Below are positions 45,401 to 56,639 of a DNA stretch of 64,000 nucleotides, piece by piece; the first letter of the stretch is position 1; each line of letters opens with the position of its first letter. The notes under the pieces are model-generated. The model saw only the letters and a program-made list of their open reading frames with translations. It searched no databases and had not been told where the DNA came from. The stretch is from Timema cristinae (Eukaryota; Arthropoda; Insecta; Phasmatodea; Timematidae): contig JBCFYV010001001.1 in assembly GCA_039000515.1 (NCBI GenBank), forward strand, positions 4,577,993 through 4,641,992, written 5' to 3'. Made by a program: the position numbers and the translations under genes.

Positions 45401-48400
45401 TTCTAAAGTATCAACATCAAATTTATAAGCATTAAATTGAATTGAAGTAAATTTCTCAATAAAATAATGTTTAATGAGAGGCTGTAGGACGAGGGTTTGA
45501 AACTGTAAAAAGAGGAATGGAAACAGAACAGAAGACGTGATCATGCACAATTACACTAAAGAATAATAAACAAAATATGAAACACTTTAAATTTCTAATT
45601 GTTTATGATTCTTACGTGTTCTTATACGGTAAATTAAGTTATTGAAGCATATTTTGGGGAAATTTTCTTTATACACTTTTACACTTCCCACTTCTTCAAA
45701 CTGCCACAGTTGCAAATTGTTTTGAAATTTAGGAAATATTTATTTTTCATATGATGAGACATTAATGAAAAAGTAATATTCCTGAAAATTCAAATTAATG
45801 TGTAGCTGTGGAAGTTTTGAAGAAGTGGAAAAGTTTAAGAAGACAGGAAGAGAGAAGTGTGTTTGTTCCTATATAGGCCTAACCTAACTATCCTTTCAGG
45901 TTGGCTTCCTTCACTATCACTTACATCGCATCATGGTACAGTGTTTATACACTGTCGTGTTATACATTTTCAAGCCATTATTCAATTATTGATTTTATTG
46001 ACTTTTTTTTATAAATGTTAGTGTAATTTTCTTGTCTTTAAAGACATGAGTGTTGAAACCATTTTAATGATTTTTTATTTGAGTGGTGTTCTTATTTTAA
46101 AATTGTGTTTTATAAGTGTTATTTCTAATTTAAAAACAAAAAATGCCTTTTATTTACAGACTTTTAATACCAAAATGCTAATTTTTACTTAATAAAATCC
46201 AATAATTTAATTTACCATAAATTGGTTTATCTACATATAGTTTACCTTCAAGTTTAGTGAGATGTGAAAGCTCTGACACTTCTGGAGGCAAATTGGCTAT
46301 GCGTTCACGAACTGCTGCATCGCTGGACGCAGAGTTTTCCAGGTCCTGGTTAGAAGAACATTTATTTTAGTTTATGTTTTACTCTGTGTTTGATATATTT
46401 TACAGAACTAGTGATCATCCATATTCTGTTTGATTACTTCCTCAAACAAAACTGATTTTCAGAAATGTGTTTGTTAAATGGCCACTTCAGCCACAGTGAC
46501 AAAGGAATAAGCGATCCAGGCTGCTTCATAGCTTAACTGTTCAAAATAAATTCAATCATTGAATTTAAATATGGGCAAAAAATTTTCACCAAAAAAGTAA
46601 GAGTTGCTACTCATTTCCACTTCTGCCATCCTTCGACATTCCCACGGGGAAAATTCAATTAAAAATCATTTGAAATTTATTTTAAACATGGATTGATTTG
46701 TTTTTGTTTTTAATATATGCATTTACACTAAGAAAATAACACAATGCATTTAATACTTGTCATGAAATAATATTGTACACTCAACGTAATATACAGTATG
46801 AATAACACAAGCTTACAAAATGTAATACAAAAGTAATAAAACACAATTTGCTTTACGTAGTGTTCTCATTATATAATTATTAAAATATGTTTGCCCTGGA
46901 AAGACCAAATCCACCTTTTTAGGAGCACCTATTTTCTCAAAACTGGATTTTTTTAGCACAGTATCTTATTATCAGTTAAGGTTATACACATATGTAGTCC
47001 TACTAGTTATACTAATGAGTTAGGAATGAAGAAGATTGAATTTAGTGGAAGTGTACCCAATTTGGATAGAGGGATAGTGGAAAACTATTTAGGAACAACC
47101 ACCTTTAGTAGATCCAACCAGGATTCAAACTTCAATCTCCTCATCATCGGCAGGCTAGTATATTGTGAGGGTGACGCCTTAGATTATGTAGCCACCAAAG
47201 CAAGCAGCTAGAGAAATTATTTTCATTGTCATCAAACTAGTGTATGTTTTGGAACGAGTCCTTAGACCAAGAATTTGAATGAAACATGGTTTGAAAGATG
47301 TGCTGATAGGTATCCCTATTTTACATACCATATTGGCCCGAAAATAGGCCGCAACCCAAATTTTTGACAACTTTTAGAGAAAAAAAACACTATTCCCACT
47401 TAAATATGATCAGTGTATTAAATCATTTGAAAATAGAAATTTTTTAATGGTACGTGCTTACACTTAAAATTAGGTTACTTAGATAAAATCACTTTCATAG
47501 AAAAAACTCACAATATTTACACTTAAAATTATGTCACTTGGAAATAAAAAAATAAGTTATTCATACTCAAAATTAAATCGCTTGGGAAAAAAAGGTAAGT
47601 TGTTCACACTTAATTCCCTGGCTAAAGCCCGCTCTTTTCTCGACATGATCCATCATGTTGCACTTCCGAATTTAATACACGCACTAAATTGTTCTCACAG
47701 TAGAATAAATGTTCCGAATTGTATACACGCAAAAATTATTATTCTCACAATAGAATAAATGTTGACCATTTAATACGCATACTAAGTTATTGTTCTCATA
47801 TTAAAATAAATGTTGACCAACATACTGAAACAAAATCTCACAGAAATATTACGCTCACTTTACCAAAAGTGTAAATTGCCGATAGAATGCGCTGAAAAAA
47901 TAATTTTATTTTGCAGCCATTATAGCTCAAATATTGAAATACACAAATAAGATAGTAATTCTTCATATATTTTTAAATAAATTTGCCAACTGTCATGTTC
48001 TCATTATTTTAAATAATTTTGCCAACTGTCATGGTTCATCTATTTTTAAATAATTTTGCCAACTATCAAGGTTCATTTATTTTAAATAGTGGTGGCGAGA
48101 TATATCGATTTAACAACATGCATATTCTATAGGTACAACATTGAATGTGTATTATCTAAGAGTGTGATTATAGGCCGCATTAGAATTTTATGAGAGATGT
48201 TTCTTGGAAACAATTTTGGCTTATTTTCGGGCCAATACGGTAGTTAACTTGCAAAAAAAAATTAAATATTTAAAAATGATCGCCCAGTCAGTTAGCAGTA
48301 CATTTTATGTATAAAAGCGAACATAAAACGGCTAGCCTAAATATTTGTTCTCAGCAGAATAGTCTTTTTTCTTATTTGATTCTTTTTTCCAGGCAATGAG

Positions 48401-51400
48401 CATACATTGTAAGTTCAAAATAAGGTGACGAGTGTAACTTACAGAGAGTGCCTTAATAGCTCCTCAGGTTCAGGCGGGTCGCCAGCTGGAGTGCGTGGGG
48501 ACAAGGTGACATGAAGTTCCTTCATCCCATCCACCTCCACCTCTACCTCACTCTCCGACCTGCTTCGGGACAGTCTTTCTTGCTCTCTCCCCTTCTTTTC
48601 GGGTTCCGGTGCTGATACCGCTACTTTCTTGGTTTCTTTCCTCAATTCCTTCTTTTTTTCGTCCTTCTTATGGCCATCAGTAAGTTCGACCTTCACCTTC
48701 TTCTTTGGTGGGGAGTCGTCATTCTTTGGTGCCTCTGCAAATACACATTTTTAGTAGAAAGGTCTATAAAATTGTAAAACCCATTTCTACAAGATAGTAG
48801 CCAATAATTGTTCAAATGGATTTATTAAAAAATACAAGATGGCCAGAGGAATTTGATCAGAAACATCCCAGAGATTTCCAGGTTTTTACTGATGATTTTT
48901 TTTCATTTAAACTTTTAAAGTTTTTCTTGGTGAGTGAAAGCTTTGGTAGGATATTTTTTAAACATGCTAACATTAAAAAAAATTTTTTTTTGCACATCAT
49001 CTTACCATTCTTTTGGGCTATACACTTATGTAGGCATATTAATTATACTGACGTGTTTGGTATGAAGCTTGAATTTAGTCAAAGTGTACCCACATGTGTG
49101 CAGAGAAAAAGTGGAGAAACACACCGAGTACTCTTGACCGGGATTCAAACCCCGATCTTCTTGTCATTGGCAGTCTAGTCTATTGTGAGAGTGACGCATT
49201 AGACCATGCGGCCACTGAATCATGTGCTAGCAACAATTTTTTAATTTTTTTTAAATTTAGCACCGCGTCTTACTACCCGTTCGGGTTATACGCTTTAAGT
49301 ACTAATATCGCCAATGGATTAGGAATTGGGAAGGTTGAATTAGAGGAAGTGAACCCGCATTTGCGTGGAGGGGAGTGGAAAACCATTTAGGAAAAACCAC
49401 CCCAGTTCACCCGACCGAGATTCGAACCTCGATCTCCCTGTCCTCAGCAGTCAGGCTCAACACGACAAGCGCGTTAGCCAACTACGCCACCGAGGCGGGT
49501 CCAGCAACAATTAATCGTAAACAATTTTATAAGAGTTATACTTCCAGCAGTAAATGTTTTAGGTATTCTTTGTGACACTATACAAGCATTATAAGTTAGA
49601 AAGCCACATTGGCAATGCATTTTGTTAACATGCGGAAATCTCACACTTTTGTTTAGGGTTTAGGTTTAAATTCAACGGGGGTTTTGGCCAGTAAATTAAT
49701 TAAAATTGCAGTTTTTTCTTTATTTTTAATTAAATGTGGAGATGTTTCCCAGTTCCCGCAACCCCCTCCCCCCACATAAAAAAGTATCTGTCTTTTCAAG
49801 ATTTTCTATGTTTGGCCTGCCTGTAGCCACCACGAAAAAGTACTAACAGACATAATTTTCAGCAAACTTTATTCTATCATGTTTTAAAATGTGTCTGCAG
49901 ATAACCTGGCTAGACAGTAAGATGCAGTGCACAAAAAAAAAAGTTTCAAACTTAAACTAAATATAAAAAGGAATAGCCTATAAGCCCATGTGAAAGTGTA
50001 ATCATCTTACCTAAACCTTTTTTAAATTCAGTGATTAGTTTTGAATCATACACCCCTCTTTCTTCCCAGATCTGCAAGATTCTACCAAGACTTCTTCTTG
50101 TTTTTTCATCATTTTCTGGAACTGCCATAGCTTCAAATGCTTTTCTAAGGACAGTCGCAAATTCTTTCCCATATTCTGGACCTTTCTTCTTACTGTTTTG
50201 AATAACATCATTAGCTAGATACATGAAAGTAAGCTTGCGACTGTCTTTAGCTGGAAGAAAATTAAAACGATAGGTTGGTCCAAAAAGTATTTTAAAAATA
50301 TATATATTTTAGTTATGATACTTATAATACAATTATTTATGTTTAATAAGTAAGCTAGTTGTAAAATGTAATAATAGAATTCAATGTGGAAAAAGAATTT
50401 GAAAATTGGAGTTTAATATAAAGTCTAAAGATCAAATAGTATATAAGATATGAAACACACACTGATTAAGTAACATAAATTAGAATGAATTGACAATTTG
50501 AGAACTTCACTAGATTTCCATCATAATATCAAAAGAGTTAAGAACATATTAACATATATGTCACATATTTAGATAACATATTAAAATACATATAATATAA
50601 ACTTATTAGTCTATGTCAAGTGTGAAGTTAAGGCATAAAAAGACAGATTTAATTTAGGTTAGAATAAATAAATGTTTATAAATGAGCAAAATAATGAGAA
50701 ATGAAGTAATAATATAGGTTGAATATAAATTGAATAAATTTAATTATATTCTTATCTGTTCTTTAATTCCCTTGTTCCTTAAATGCTGTACAAATTCCAG
50801 CCAAGGTTCTCAACATGTTTCGGTGCTACAATGAGGACAGTTAGACCCTCATAATATGAGTCCTTCCAGCTGTTAATGTTCTGGTGTGTTTTATATCTTA
50901 TATACTAGTTGATCTTTGGACTTTATATTAAACTCCAATTTTCAAATTCTTTTTCCACATTGAATTCTATTATTACATTTAAGAAGTTGTTTCCTTACTA
51001 CTTTTCATTATGTTTTTCAAAAATATTAATTGTAATAAAGTATCAAAAAATACTAAATGGGAAAATGTTTATGTTTAAATCTTTTTATTCTGAGACATCT
51101 AGTTAGAAATAAACAGGGATTAAATCTATTTAAATGATGGCAGTCTTGAAAAATAATTTTTTATAGCGAAAATAATATTTAACATCCATCAAACTACATT
51201 GACTGCATTTAACTCTTGAAAGCAAATAGGTACGTTTGAATAACTAAGTTATACTCAATAAATTGGGAATAGGGCAGGTGGCCTTCAAGAGCACTGCAAT
51301 ACATACATGAATTGACACAATAGCTTTTGTTAAGTTAGTGGGTACTAGGGAACACAGAAAATACCTTTTAAATGATTTTCATGAGAATTAAAAAACACAT

Positions 51401-52245
51401 AAGCTTAGTAGGTGGAAATAAGGTTAAGCTTATAAATGAGTTAGTAACTAAGTAAAATGTGCTGTGTGATCTGGTGGTTAGATTTCCGGGCTACAGATCC
51501 AAAAGTCCCGGATTCAATATTCAGCAATTCCATATTTTTCTTTGAAGCAGTGACTTTAGAACAGGGTCAACTCAGCCTCATGATGTCAAATGAGGAGATG
51601 GGCAGGTACTTGAATGAAAATGTAACAGCTCTGGTCTAGAAAACTGAGATAAAGTGGCGAAGGGTTTATTGTGCTCAACAAACACCCTCTATACACAAAA
51701 GTTGGCACTATCTTCGCCAACAGACGGCGGCCATTCAGTCGGCATGGCTCAATTGTGGACTGACTCAATGGAGGGTTTTAAGTGAAATATTAGGCCTACA
51801 ATAGATACTAGTTATTTTATTTAACTAAGTCAGAAAGCTTACTTTGACTAACAATAACTAAAATAAAATTTGAGCCTATTTAATCAAAGAGTGCAAGGAG
51901 GGACTTTTTAAACACTCCATAGGCATTTGCCTGACGGTCTGTTAAATATTTAGCGGGGAGTAAGAGGAACCAGCATACTCGATCACTCATATGAGATCTA
52001 ACTCCAACCTCCCAAGTTCAATAGTCAAGCATACTACCTACCATAGCTAGCTTTGCCGGTAGGGTTAAAATATTAAAAGCTACTGCTAATTTACCTTTGA
52101 CAAGTTCTTTAAACCAAACTTTCACAATTGTCGCATGATGCTTCCTGTGATGTATTAGCCACAGTGATAGTGTTTGTATGCTTTGCTGGGAGCTATTCAA
52201 ATCGGATAGTTTTTTAGCTAGAGCACTTTCTGTGAATCCAGCCAT
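42288..52245 (-). CDS. RPRD1: RPRD1-type regulator of nuclear pre-mRNA (CID domain protein), complete, six exons
   Basis: RPRD1A/B proteins (yeast Rtt103-like) bind the phosphorylated RNA polymerase II C-terminal domain through an N-terminal CID and dimerise by a C-terminal coiled coil, linking transcription to CTD dephosphorylation. Exons, in gene order: 52095-52245, 50011-50250, 48443-48734, 46246-46345, 43404-43579 and 42288-42437, about 369 residues. The CID (about 1-130) has [51 protein letters not shown] and [12 protein letters not shown] charged insect-type linker follows, then the coiled coil ([20 protein letters not shown]) and a conserved [18 protein letters not shown] end. The ATG fits the vertebrate start. 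One base appears missing near the end of exon 3. RPRD1A and RPRD1B cannot be told apart here. Tail-to-tail with IFT172. Confidence 0.95.
42625..42832 (-). mobile_element. tRNA-derived SINE, family 2
   Basis: Plus strand: TCTTACTACTTGTTTGAGTT (tail), TTGAATTTAGATGAAGTGTA, CCACTTAGGAAGAGCCACCC, then the inverted B-box region. In RPRD1 intron 5. Confidence 0.75.
43404..43579 (-). CDS. RPRD1: RPRD1 exon 5 (coiled coil)
   Basis: Acceptor AAATAG, donor GTAATT. Encodes [36 protein letters not shown] and [19 protein letters not shown], the dimerisation coiled coil. Confidence 0.94.
43785..44105 (+). mobile_element. tRNA-derived SINE, family 3, copy 2
   Basis: Head with ATAGTGGTCACAGTTCCTGG and B box GGGTTCAATCCC. 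The body runs through TCTGTGAAGCAGTGGGTCTG to GTTGGCACTATCATTGCCAA. In RPRD1 intron 4. Confidence 0.8.
44398..44766 (-). mobile_element. LINE 3' end remnant
   Basis: Carries the same 3' end as the copies at 638 and 10248 (AGTTTAGTAAAATGCCTCCA on the plus strand) and CATGCCCATACCATCTCAGT further in. It is cut off by the element starting at 44767. Confidence 0.75.
44767..46145. mobile_element. Non-autonomous DNA element (GGGGTCTGCGAGC family), long inverted copy
   Basis: Starts GGGCTCTGCAAGTACTCG. Its blocks at 44880-45230 and 45980-46140 match, inverted and in reversed order, the copy at 20935-21700. It holds an extra 750 bp that includes the sequence of the fold-back at 22245. A further end fragment is at 44186-44300. 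Confidence 0.6.
46246..46345 (-). CDS. RPRD1: RPRD1 exon 4
   Basis: Acceptor AACCAG, donor GTAAAC. Encodes [20 protein letters not shown] and [13 protein letters not shown], the start of the conserved C-terminal helical region. No start codon, so it is not visible as a long open frame. Confidence 0.93.
46965..47205 (-). mobile_element. tRNA-derived SINE, family 2
   Basis: Plus strand: TATACACATATGTAGTCCTA, GGAACAACCACCTTTAGTAG, CAGGATTCAAAC (inverted B box), then head. In RPRD1 intron 3. Confidence 0.75.
47328..48240. mobile_element. TA-flanked MITE with CCRTATTGGCCCGAAAATA ends
   Basis: 913 bp. The left end CCATATTGGCCCGAAAATAG and the complement of the right end (CCGTATTGGCCCGAAAATAA) agree at all but two positions, and both are bordered by TA. 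It contains a roughly 40-bp tandem repeat (AATTTTGCCAACTGTCATG) three times at 47980-48080. A single similar end lies near 22256. The TA target suggests the Tc1/mariner/pogo group. No transposase. Confidence 0.85.
48443..48734 (-). CDS. RPRD1: RPRD1 exon 3 (charged linker), with a one-base deletion
   Basis: Acceptor TTTGCAG, donor GTAAGT. Encodes a Lys/Glu-rich linker with [20 protein letters not shown] and [19 protein letters not shown]. As read, the frame ends HSL and does not join exon 4. One extra G in the GG of AGGCACTC (near 48454) gives EELLRALS joined to DLENSASSD, as in the family. Confidence 0.9.
49005..49215 (-). mobile_element. tRNA-derived SINE, family 2
   Basis: Plus strand: TATACACTTATGTAGGCATA, GGATTCAAACCCCGATC (inverted B box), TTAGACCATGCGGCCACTGA (head). 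Placed head to tail with the next copy. Confidence 0.8.
49262..49500 (-). mobile_element. tRNA-derived SINE, family 2 (fullest copy)
   Basis: The reverse complement starts CCGCCTCGGTGGCGTAGTTG (A box region), has B box GAGGTTCGAATCTC, the family body, and ends GGGTAGTAAGACGCGGTGC. That 3' tail is the same as in SINE family 1. Confidence 0.85.
50011..50250 (-). CDS. RPRD1: RPRD1 exon 2 (CID domain)
   Basis: Acceptor TTCCAG, donor GTAAGA. Encodes [31 protein letters not shown] and [20 protein letters not shown], completing the CTD-interacting domain. Confidence 0.96.
50362..50981. mobile_element. Fold-back element with about 98-bp inverted arms
   Basis: The arm at 50362-50460 (from AAATGTAATAATAGAATTCA to AAGATATGAAACACAC) is matched in near-perfect reverse complement by 50884-50981. 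The 420-bp spacer is AT-rich with no ORF. In RPRD1 intron 1. Confidence 0.9.
51462..51785 (+). mobile_element. tRNA-derived SINE, family 3, copy 3
   Basis: Head with GATCTGGTGGTTAGATTTCC and B-box-like GGATTCAATATTC. The body contains TTTGAAGCAGTGACTTTAGA and AACAGACGGCGGCCATTCAG. In RPRD1 intron 1, about 300 bp from exon 1. Confidence 0.8.
52095..52245 (-). CDS. RPRD1: RPRD1 exon 1 (start codon)
   Basis: Starts [20 protein letters not shown] and ends FKELVK plus one base at a GTAAAT donor. The start matches the usual position two or three residues before the F-ESAL motif. A 5' UTR and promoter must lie above 52245, but I see no clear motif. Confidence 0.95.
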
Positions 52246-52429
52246 TATTTAATGTTCAATTGATACTATAAAAATGGCATAGAGCAATGTTTTTTAAACA
52301 TTACGTCCAGCATCTATATAATCACACAAACACATTCAAAAATGATATGATACTGCACTATGCTATTTATTGCACTAATATGATGTATACAAGCATTAAA
52401 ACTTAAGAAGCATTCACAAACACCTGAGT

Positions 52430-52925
52430 CTAAGATATACGGTTCTGGCAGCTGGCTACTCTTTAGTTCCAATGATCAGACATAGAAGCCTAATGGCGTT
52501 AGTGCCGTTGTGGAATAGCGCGCGTAATTTAACTTTTAAAGAGAAGTTTAAACCACCAAACTTACATTTTACTGTTAGACAGTAATTACGCATATTTTAT
52601 CCCAAATGTGATAACTAGTGAATAAAGAGAATAGCTCACAACAAATGATAGAATACAAATTACAATTTATCATTTGCTCATCGATATAAAACTATTTAAA
52701 TTTGAAATACTGTGTTAAAATCACATGCTAATTATTTGTTTGGTAAAATTTGATCATATAAACATGACTATAAATTATTATTTAAAAAAATGTATTGATG
52801 TATGAGAGCACTAAGGCATCAATCAGTCTTACCATTTAGCTAATAACATCCGAGGGGATTCTTGATTTAATCCTGATGAGTAGCATTTAGGGTTATTTGT
52901 CTGAATACGAAAATTAAAGTCTGTA
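52430..52925. mobile_element. Dispersed repeat with CTCTTTAGTTCCAATGATCA end, copy 2 (inverted)
   Basis: Aligns in reverse complement with 14640-15155 over its full length. It starts about 190 bp upstream of the RPRD1 start codon, so it may abut or include promoter sequence. Confidence 0.7.
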
Positions 52926-53229
52926 AAAGTAAAGTAGTGAGGTTTGAGAACGTACTCGAAAAATTCAGAGAGTTTTGTTTCAGGAAATTAAAATAATCGT
53001 TTACATTAAACTAATGTTAGGAGCAGTTTATTGAATTATCATTATTGAATAGCTATTATAATTTACACACTTGTTAATAATTAAAAATAAAAATCTTAAG
53101 ATTGTTTCAATCTAAGAGTCAAAAGTACAGGTTATCTGATAAAATAATAAATCAAAGTTAAAATTTAAAAAATGCTATTATTTCTTATACTTTTGGGTAA
53201 ATATCTTCATATTATTCAGTTTTAATACC

Positions 53230-53650
53230 ACACTACCTGTGTCCTCTAATCTATCAAGAACAGGTTTGTAAAAACTTAAATCTGTGCCTTCATAATTTCT
53301 ATAGTCAGTACCAAAAGGATTCTTTAAAGGTCGTTGACATATGCTAGTTTTTCTGCTTTGACTGGAACTAGGTAAGGTAGTTTATTTGGGTTAATATTTG
53401 CCCATGTCTGTCCTTTCTTCAAGACGGACTTATATGATCCAACATCAATTTTGTAGATAGCTTACCGTTAATAAGCACAGTTTTGTTAAATTTTTCCGTA
53501 CTCACTCAAGCTTTACTCTTTTTATTGCTGATAACTTAAAATGCCACCGGCCTGGGGATTTAACGGTCGATTCTACAGCCTTCTTCGAATTAAAAACTGA
53601 TAAGTCCTCCTGCAAAACCTTAATAGTAGATTACTCAGATAAAATCTCTC
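53230..53650 (-). other. Unassigned decayed coding-like stretch
   Basis: The minus strand gives, across frames, VESTVKSPGRWHFKLSAIKR, then KIDVGSYKSVLKKGQTWANI and NPNKLPYLVPVKAEKLAY, then PLKNPFGTDYRNYEGTDLSF. These pieces read like one protein broken by frameshifts, probably a mobile-element or integrated-element remnant. I do not recognise the family. Confidence 0.3.
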
Positions 53651-54789
53651 TACTATACTCATTTTGATTCCCAATGGTTTATTTTATTTGAATGGCCTTT
53701 TCTATGCGCCCAAAGACGTGGTTTGGCGGTAAAAATGAGGGATGGTAGCAATAAAGGAAGAAGAGAGTTTTGAAACTGCACCACTGATATCCCGCAATTA
53801 ATATATTACATTAAAACAGTTTTGAAACAACCGTGAGGATTGAATATATGGAGTTTTGCAACAGTGATCTTTGTTCAATGAGAAAGTTTTGCAACTGCAC
53901 CTGACTTTCCATCTCCATCCCTATCCCACTTTTTTTTAAAAATGGGATTTAGGCAGTCCTGCAACTGGACGCCTCACTTATTATTTGTCTCTTAAAGTTA
54001 CACAAATTATGTATGTGCTATAATTTAATTTGCTCTGCTTGTATTATTTTTATATTGTTTCTCATAAAGAAACGTTTAGATACTCATGTCACTATGATGC
54101 TAGCCAGTTGCGTTTATTCAATGGAAGCAATGGAATCAACGCTAAAATTAAAAACGGAATAAAGAAAATAAGAGGAAAATAAAATTTAAACAAACTATTA
54201 TAATTATAAACCTCTCCAACAAGTATACTTAGTTAAGGTGGCGGCTCTTCTTTTTTTAAGGTGTGGTCGCATAGCTTCTAATACACAGTAAGAATGACTG
54301 ATTTGCGACCGAAATTTTAGATGAACCAATAATGATATAATTTTTTATTATGACTGTATGGACACTTTTCTAAATTGATATTGAATTAAATAATTAATTT
54401 TTTAAATAAAAAAAAACGAAAATGGTTGGATTAAAAAAAACATACCATCTTAAATTTTGTGTGTAATTTACAAATACAATATTTTTAATCACTTTAACCT
54501 ATTCCCTTGGCTAGAAATCTGTCATTAGTTACATAAATGTAGGTTTATTACCAGATAGGGGGGGAACCTCCCCCAACCTACTTAAGCCAAGAGAGAGGTG
54601 AATTTGCTTGGTAGAACCCAAGACTCAGTTGGCAGTAATCCTATTGTATCAATATTATTTCATAAAATATATCATTTAAAATATCTTTTTTCAATGGGGA
54701 TTTTAACGTGCAATTTATGAAAACAAGGATTATATCCGCACATGACTTATAAACTAGCTTTTAGCTATGGCATACATAACAGTTTACTA

Positions 54790-54885
54790 AAGTTAAATTA
54801 ACGACTCTACCTGATATCGAAACCGGGACCCTTAGCGTAGTAAGTACAAGTGCTATTGACATAGCTCAAGTGTCGGTTAAAATAT
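54790..54885 (-). mobile_element. Possible family 7 SINE head
   Basis: Plus-strand CGAAACCGGGACCCTTAGCG and ATAGCTCAAGTG resemble the inverted tRNA-like head of the copies at 17085 and 20195. Confidence 0.4.
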
Positions 54886-56246
54886 AAAGATAAGTGTATT
54901 AAGTTAAATATGATAAACAACTTTAAATAAATGTTAAAATATAATATAAAGATAAAAGCATAGCTGTAGTAAAATAATATTCAATACCAAAATTGGATTA
55001 AATTGGAATGTTGCCCAAGTTGACGCACCTTATGATGACTCTCGACACACAAAGTATTATATTATTTACATCTATTTTGTATTGAAGATTGAATATTTTT
55101 CTAAAACACACAATTAATTTAATGCTTCTATAGTAATTCACTTTTGGGGTCAGCGTAGCCTTTCGGATTGTTCGGAAACTATATGCTATTAGTCAAGTAG
55201 ACCAGGGTTGGACTGGGCCTCCAAAAGGGCGTGAAACATGTATTTTTAGAGGACGTAAAATATTTTGAAGAGCCCAAAATATTTTAGCTATTTACTGTAA
55301 AATAAATATAGGAGTGCTGGTAGAATTCAATAATTTTCATTGGTAATAAAAAATATTGGCAGTTCCAGCAAGGACTTTCAAATTTTTTTGTTTTGTTTTC
55401 CCCGTGTGTCTCAAAGCATTGTTTAATATTGTGAATTACATAGGTTATGTTCAATAAATATAATATAAATTCATGGCTAGGTGAATTTTATTTCACAAAA
55501 GGGAAAAAAAATCAAGCATCTAAGGAACAAATTGTACAAGATATTATGCTATATCCTTGGCAAGGATCCTCGGACTATTTGGATACAGCCTTTCTCAACA
55601 ACATCCGTCCTAGCAAGCTGGGTTGGTCTCGAAAAAAGGAAGTGTAGACATCACACACCCAATTACCTCAAATAAACCTGACTTGAATCAGCGCTGAGTA
55701 CAAAGTCCCTTCAAAGCAAAACATTACAAAATAAATTTCATTTTCACGCCAAGGCCAAGTTTAAAAAAAATTTAAATTTTAAAATTCTTAAATGAATTCA
55801 ACTTTACATATTCAACTAATCAGATCGTAACACAACTCCCTCCCTCGCCCCGGAATAATTTTGATCTCAACGTTCTCTCTCCCCTCCTCACCCTTTTAGA
55901 TTTCTAATTTCTCTAATTAACTTAATGGACTAGTAATATTAAATGTACATTACACGTATTATTATGTTATGAATGGGAACTGTTTAGGCTCCTTTCATTA
56001 ATATAATTATTATTATCTTCACATTACCCAACAAAAATACTGTTTACTTGTCGTATGGACAAAAAAAAAGTATGGTAGTCGAAAGTTTAGAAAAAGATGT
56101 TGATTCTTAGAAAAGTGATATGGAATTGAAATTAACTATATTTTATTAAAATTGCATATTTCCAGAGCCAATAGATCCTAAGCACACTAGAGCAATGAAA
56201 ATAAGAAATCCAGAATATATTTTGAATGCACAAAAGACTAAAGGGT

Positions 56247-56525
56247 GACCTGGCAGTCTAGGGGTAAGATGTCGGACTTATATGCTGGGGTCCGGGGTTA
56301 AATCTTCGGTCCCGGCACAGATTTATCTGAATACCAAACACTTCCTTCATCTCTGAAAAGACATCTTGTGAATGTGGGAATGCCAGGCCTCCACCGTGGT
56401 TCGGATTCCACGTTAAACTGTAGGTCCTCCATTTCATCTCACAATCACCCTTCCATTACACATTAGTGTAAGTGCGTATAACCCGAATGGGTAGTAAGAC
56501 GCGGATGATAATAATAATAATAAAA
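56247..56525 (+). mobile_element. tRNA-derived SINE, family 1, copy 3
   Basis: Nearly full length: head with AGTCTAGGGGTAAGATG, body with GAATGCCAGGCCTCCACCGT, tail with ACCCGAATGGGTAGTAAGAC, then (AAT)n. Confidence 0.88.
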
Positions 56526-56639
56526 AAGACTAAAACAAAGTAGCCAAAGATGTTGGAAACTAAGTAATTATAAAGATTTTTATTCTTTATTTTAGAAACT
56601 GTCGCTAAAATACCATTGTTGATTAAAAATATATTATAC

